From NCBI GenBank assembly GCA_964429875.1, contig CAYSDL010000030.1, positions 1-16,962 of the forward strand: a DNA stretch of 16,962 bases, read 5' to 3'. Below are positions 16,601 through 16,962 of the stretch, in pieces (position 1 is the first letter of the stretch; the number at the start of each line of letters is the position of its first letter). The position numbers were made by a program, and so were the translations under genes. The stretch is from CAYSDL01 sp964429875 (GTDB taxonomy: Bacteria; Fidelibacterota; Marinisomatia; SCGC-AAA003-L08; D37C17). A model generated the notes under the pieces. It saw only the letters and a program-made list of their open reading frames with translations, did not search any database and was not told where the DNA came from.

Positions 16601-16962
16601 TCATGGCAAGGTGATGGCTACTGTGATGATGGTGCATATGGTCTATATTTAGACTGTGCTGAATATAACTGTGATGATGGTGACTGTGGTACTGAATTAT
16701 CTGATGATGGTTCAGAGTGTGTTGAAGCTCAGCTTACATGTGCAGATCAAGGTTTATGGGACTGTGGTGATGGTCAATGTATTCCTACATCATATGTATG
16801 TGATGGTTCATCTGAATTCTGTAATGCAGGATGGGGTCCTGACTGTGCTAATGGCGCAGATGAAGGTCTTGATGCTTGTGGCTATGAAGATGAATGTGTA
16901 GATGAATGTGATACCTATGATTGTGCTGGTGTATGTGATGGTGGTGCATGGGTTGATTGTGC
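13679..16962 (+). CDS. Giant secreted Cys/Asp/Gly-rich modular protein with LDLa- and LNR-like domains (3' end outside window)
   Basis: An open frame of at least 1094 codons runs off the right edge. Signal peptide: MKKTLLMFFVFSWLCFA. Residues 18 to about 150 are a linker with four KE[IV]A-type motifs. Two beta domains follow (about 165-287 and 294-380) with 'GDSYGDGGG' and 'YDSWGDGWNGG'. Then come GCTD...DDGSC (387-407; a second at about 773-799), an LDL-receptor-A-like module (about 412-465: CGDGQCIPASYVCDG, DCDNGADEG), an LNR-like module (544-573: DGWCDG, CGYDGGDCC), two near-identical LNR-like modules (631-682, 716-767), a carbohydrate-binding-like domain (841-914: VQGTYNGW, DDDGDGIW), a third LNR-like copy (963-1014) and a second LDLa-like copy (1027-1073). 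The cysteines imply disulfides and an extracellular place; the Asp/Gly loops suggest Ca2+ binding. Function is unknown; adhesion or surface binding is a guess. T9SS export is plausible, but the sorting domain would lie beyond the edge. Confidence 0.88.
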   Translation, partial: MKKTLLMFFVFSWLCFADTNTQKEVVESQLVKDPATTIIQKEIATPLHNKKASISKEVATPLFDTNQSNTNIENTITIEEEVTIEVEEATQQELPQNELPGKEVAVPAGKEIAPHLNSVVESSKNGEKILSVNSTTEQKIHPDQEKLDILNPLHEEHAANFNGPTLWTEIEVAPEYDGRDGTVSASVCTDYYASETYWILLDTTNWWAWGADGWTAHASGSYGCDEVSVSVPAGNYMFIVGDSYGDGGGYADISVNGTFVGSVATSSGDPLSEYSGLYEASLTFDVNDEEPAGCDAGEAYTLVVGGGSYDGEISWDFNGSSGGAGTFEFCLVDGDYTFNGYDSWGDGWNGGSAIFYDADGGFVASFAVEGSSGSWTVTIGGAPPVAGCTDDSAENYDADATADDGSCTWNGGCSSASYWGCGDGQCIPASYVCDGSSEFCNAGWGPDCDNGADEGLDVCSYEDECSAGFQCTDGSEVDAAEDCAVCAYDWSAYGAASCDAAWDTYGIDCATLEGSYGWDCTGCSCPGDGAADGGDDGSDPYADCTGNAGWISDGWCDGSNNNESCGYDGGDCCPSTCVDGTYSCASYGGDCDDCVDPSASDSNGQGDCAADPCDDGSCDCAGTPGGDAFTDCAGSCVAGSYSSWNGDGYCDDGAWGVDFHCPDYNCDSGDCGTELLADGTCGVAETCDEGYDCAGECGGSAVEDCSGLCGGDSMIDCAGTCIAGSYSSWNGDGYCDDGAWGVDFHCADYNCDSGDCGTELLDDGTCGTASVEGCIDPAATNFDSAATDQSYNEYGTSTCTYAGCADIPVAQGCLFDDGTSATWNDGWWDCLNWGGSVCGLGEVVFELDLPDNVSGTPHVQGTYNGWCGDCYNAMSDDDGDGIWTHTQYFTPGDYHDYKYSIGAWADQEDLTGLSDCAVETDGYWNRNFTAGDANTSQTLASCWGSCEETCAAPTCEDLGGFVDCAGQCVDTYYLSWQGDGYCDDGAYGLYLDCAEYNCDDGDCGTELSDDGSECVEAQLTCADQGLWDCGDGQCIPTSYVCDGSSEFCNAGWGPDCANGADEGLDACGYEDECVDECDTYDCAGVCDGGAWVDC
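14837..14899 (+). repeat. GCTD...NYD...AT...DDGSC module, first copy
   Basis: This short Cys-bounded motif (residues 387-407) starts GCTDDSAENYDADAT and ends DDGSC. The type is common in giant secreted proteins of marine Marinimicrobia and Bacteroidota and is often reiterated. A second, longer and altered copy (GCIDPAATNFDSAAT...STC) is at 15995-16075. Its function is not known to me. Confidence 0.65.
14933..15073 (+). repeat. LDLa-like module, DNA copy 1 (141 bp)
   Basis: Encodes WGCGDGQCIPASYVCDG... through DCDNGADEG to DEC. It differs from 16757-16897 at 11 of 141 bases by hand count (5 of 47 residues). The cysteine order and the CIP, CDG and ADE landmarks follow the LDL-receptor class A pattern (CIP..W.CDG..DC.DGSDE) with about 8 extra residues and one extra Cys between CDG and DC. 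Confidence 0.7.
15308..15397 (+). repeat. LNR (Lin-12/Notch repeat)-like module
   Basis: Residues 544-573 read C-x-GNAGWISDGWCDG...ESCGYDGGDCC. The CD...C-x-YDGGDC ending is the calcium-binding signature of Notch LNR modules. It is the closest match to the classical form in this protein; the three 156-bp repeats encode looser versions ending NCDSGDC or NCDDGDC. Confidence 0.55.
15569..15724 (+). repeat. 156-bp coding repeat, copy A
   Basis: Encodes a 52-residue LNR-like Cys module (DCAGSCVAGSYSSWNGDGYC... ending YNCDSGDCGTELL...GTCG). Copy B is at 15824-15979, 255 bp downstream; A and B differ at 13 of 156 bases and 4 of 52 residues by hand count, so the duplication is recent or kept uniform. 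Confidence 0.8.
15824..15979 (+). repeat. 156-bp coding repeat, copy B
   Basis: Near-identical partner of copy A. The spacer between them encodes CDEGYDCAGECGGSAVEDC and CSGLCGG, short CxGxCGG motifs of a kind common in marine giant Cys-rich proteins. Confidence 0.8.
16565..16720 (+). repeat. 156-bp coding repeat, copy C (diverged)
   Basis: Same length and cysteine spacing as A and B (DCAGQCV...GDGYCDDGAYG...YNCDDGDCGTEL), but clearly diverged in the first half. The copy lies beyond the carbohydrate-binding-like domain, so repeats and single domains are interleaved. Confidence 0.7.
16757..16897 (+). repeat. LDLa-like module, DNA copy 2 (141 bp)
   Basis: Near-identical to 14933-15073 and 1824 bp downstream of it. 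Here the LDLa-like copy directly follows an LNR-like copy (C), whereas copy 1 precedes the LNR-like block. This suggests segment shuffling rather than one simple tandem duplication. Confidence 0.7.

Noticed and set aside
15569..16720. Regular repeats suggesting a CRISPR array
   Set aside because: The repeats are 156 bp, in frame, spaced unevenly and coding; no short direct repeats with unique spacers exist.

Overview
The window is AT-rich bacterial DNA from a Gram-negative, diderm organism with a type IX secretion system (T9SS). The best guess at origin is a marine member of Candidatus Marinimicrobia (SAR406), or failing that a marine Bacteroidota. The evidence is a giant SprA/Sov translocon, PorV/PorQ-family barrels, a T9SS C-terminal sorting domain, start sites mostly without a Shine-Dalgarno (SD) sequence, and a giant secreted Cys/Asp/Gly-rich protein with the 'GCTD...NYD...AT...DDGSC' repeat I associate with that group. 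This placement is inference from protein style, not a phylogeny.

Layout: a truncated tRNA-Phe on the minus strand (1-52) diverges from a tightly packed plus-strand operon (132-13325). The order is rdgB (nucleotide-pool sanitation), sprA (T9SS outer-membrane translocon, 2463 aa), an M28 glutaminyl cyclase, prmA (ribosomal protein L11 methyltransferase), a beta-propeller protein with a T9SS sorting domain, and two PorV/PorQ-family outer-membrane barrels. Junctions are a few bases at most after sprA (TAATG and ATGA overlaps; 1- and 3-base gaps). Five of the seven genes are envelope or secretion genes. Together they suggest a T9SS module: a translocon (SprA), partner barrels that could bind substrate (PorV/PorQ-like), a PorZ-like surface propeller, and an enzyme that makes N-terminal pyroglutamate on exported proteins.

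A gene-free stretch (13326-13678) follows. It holds a likely small RNA or terminator hairpin (13425-13487) preceded by a perfect TATAAT. Its 35-base loop carries CTCCTCC and TTTCGCACT. Further on lie a promoter-like pair (TTGCAA-17-TATATT), a leader with a near-duplicated 9-mer, and the only strong SD in the window (GGAGGAG). The hairpin loop is complementary both to that SD and to a 9-mer in the same leader, so RNA-based control of the last gene is possible.

The last gene (13679 to beyond the window edge) encodes a secreted modular protein of at least 1094 residues. It has a signal peptide, a 'KE[IV]A.P' linker, two 'DSxGDG' beta domains, LDL-receptor-A-like and LNR (Lin-12/Notch)-like cysteine modules, a carbohydrate-binding-like domain, and near-identical DNA duplications (three copies of 156 bp, two of 141 bp). 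It could be a cargo of the secretion module upstream, but its C terminus lies outside the window.
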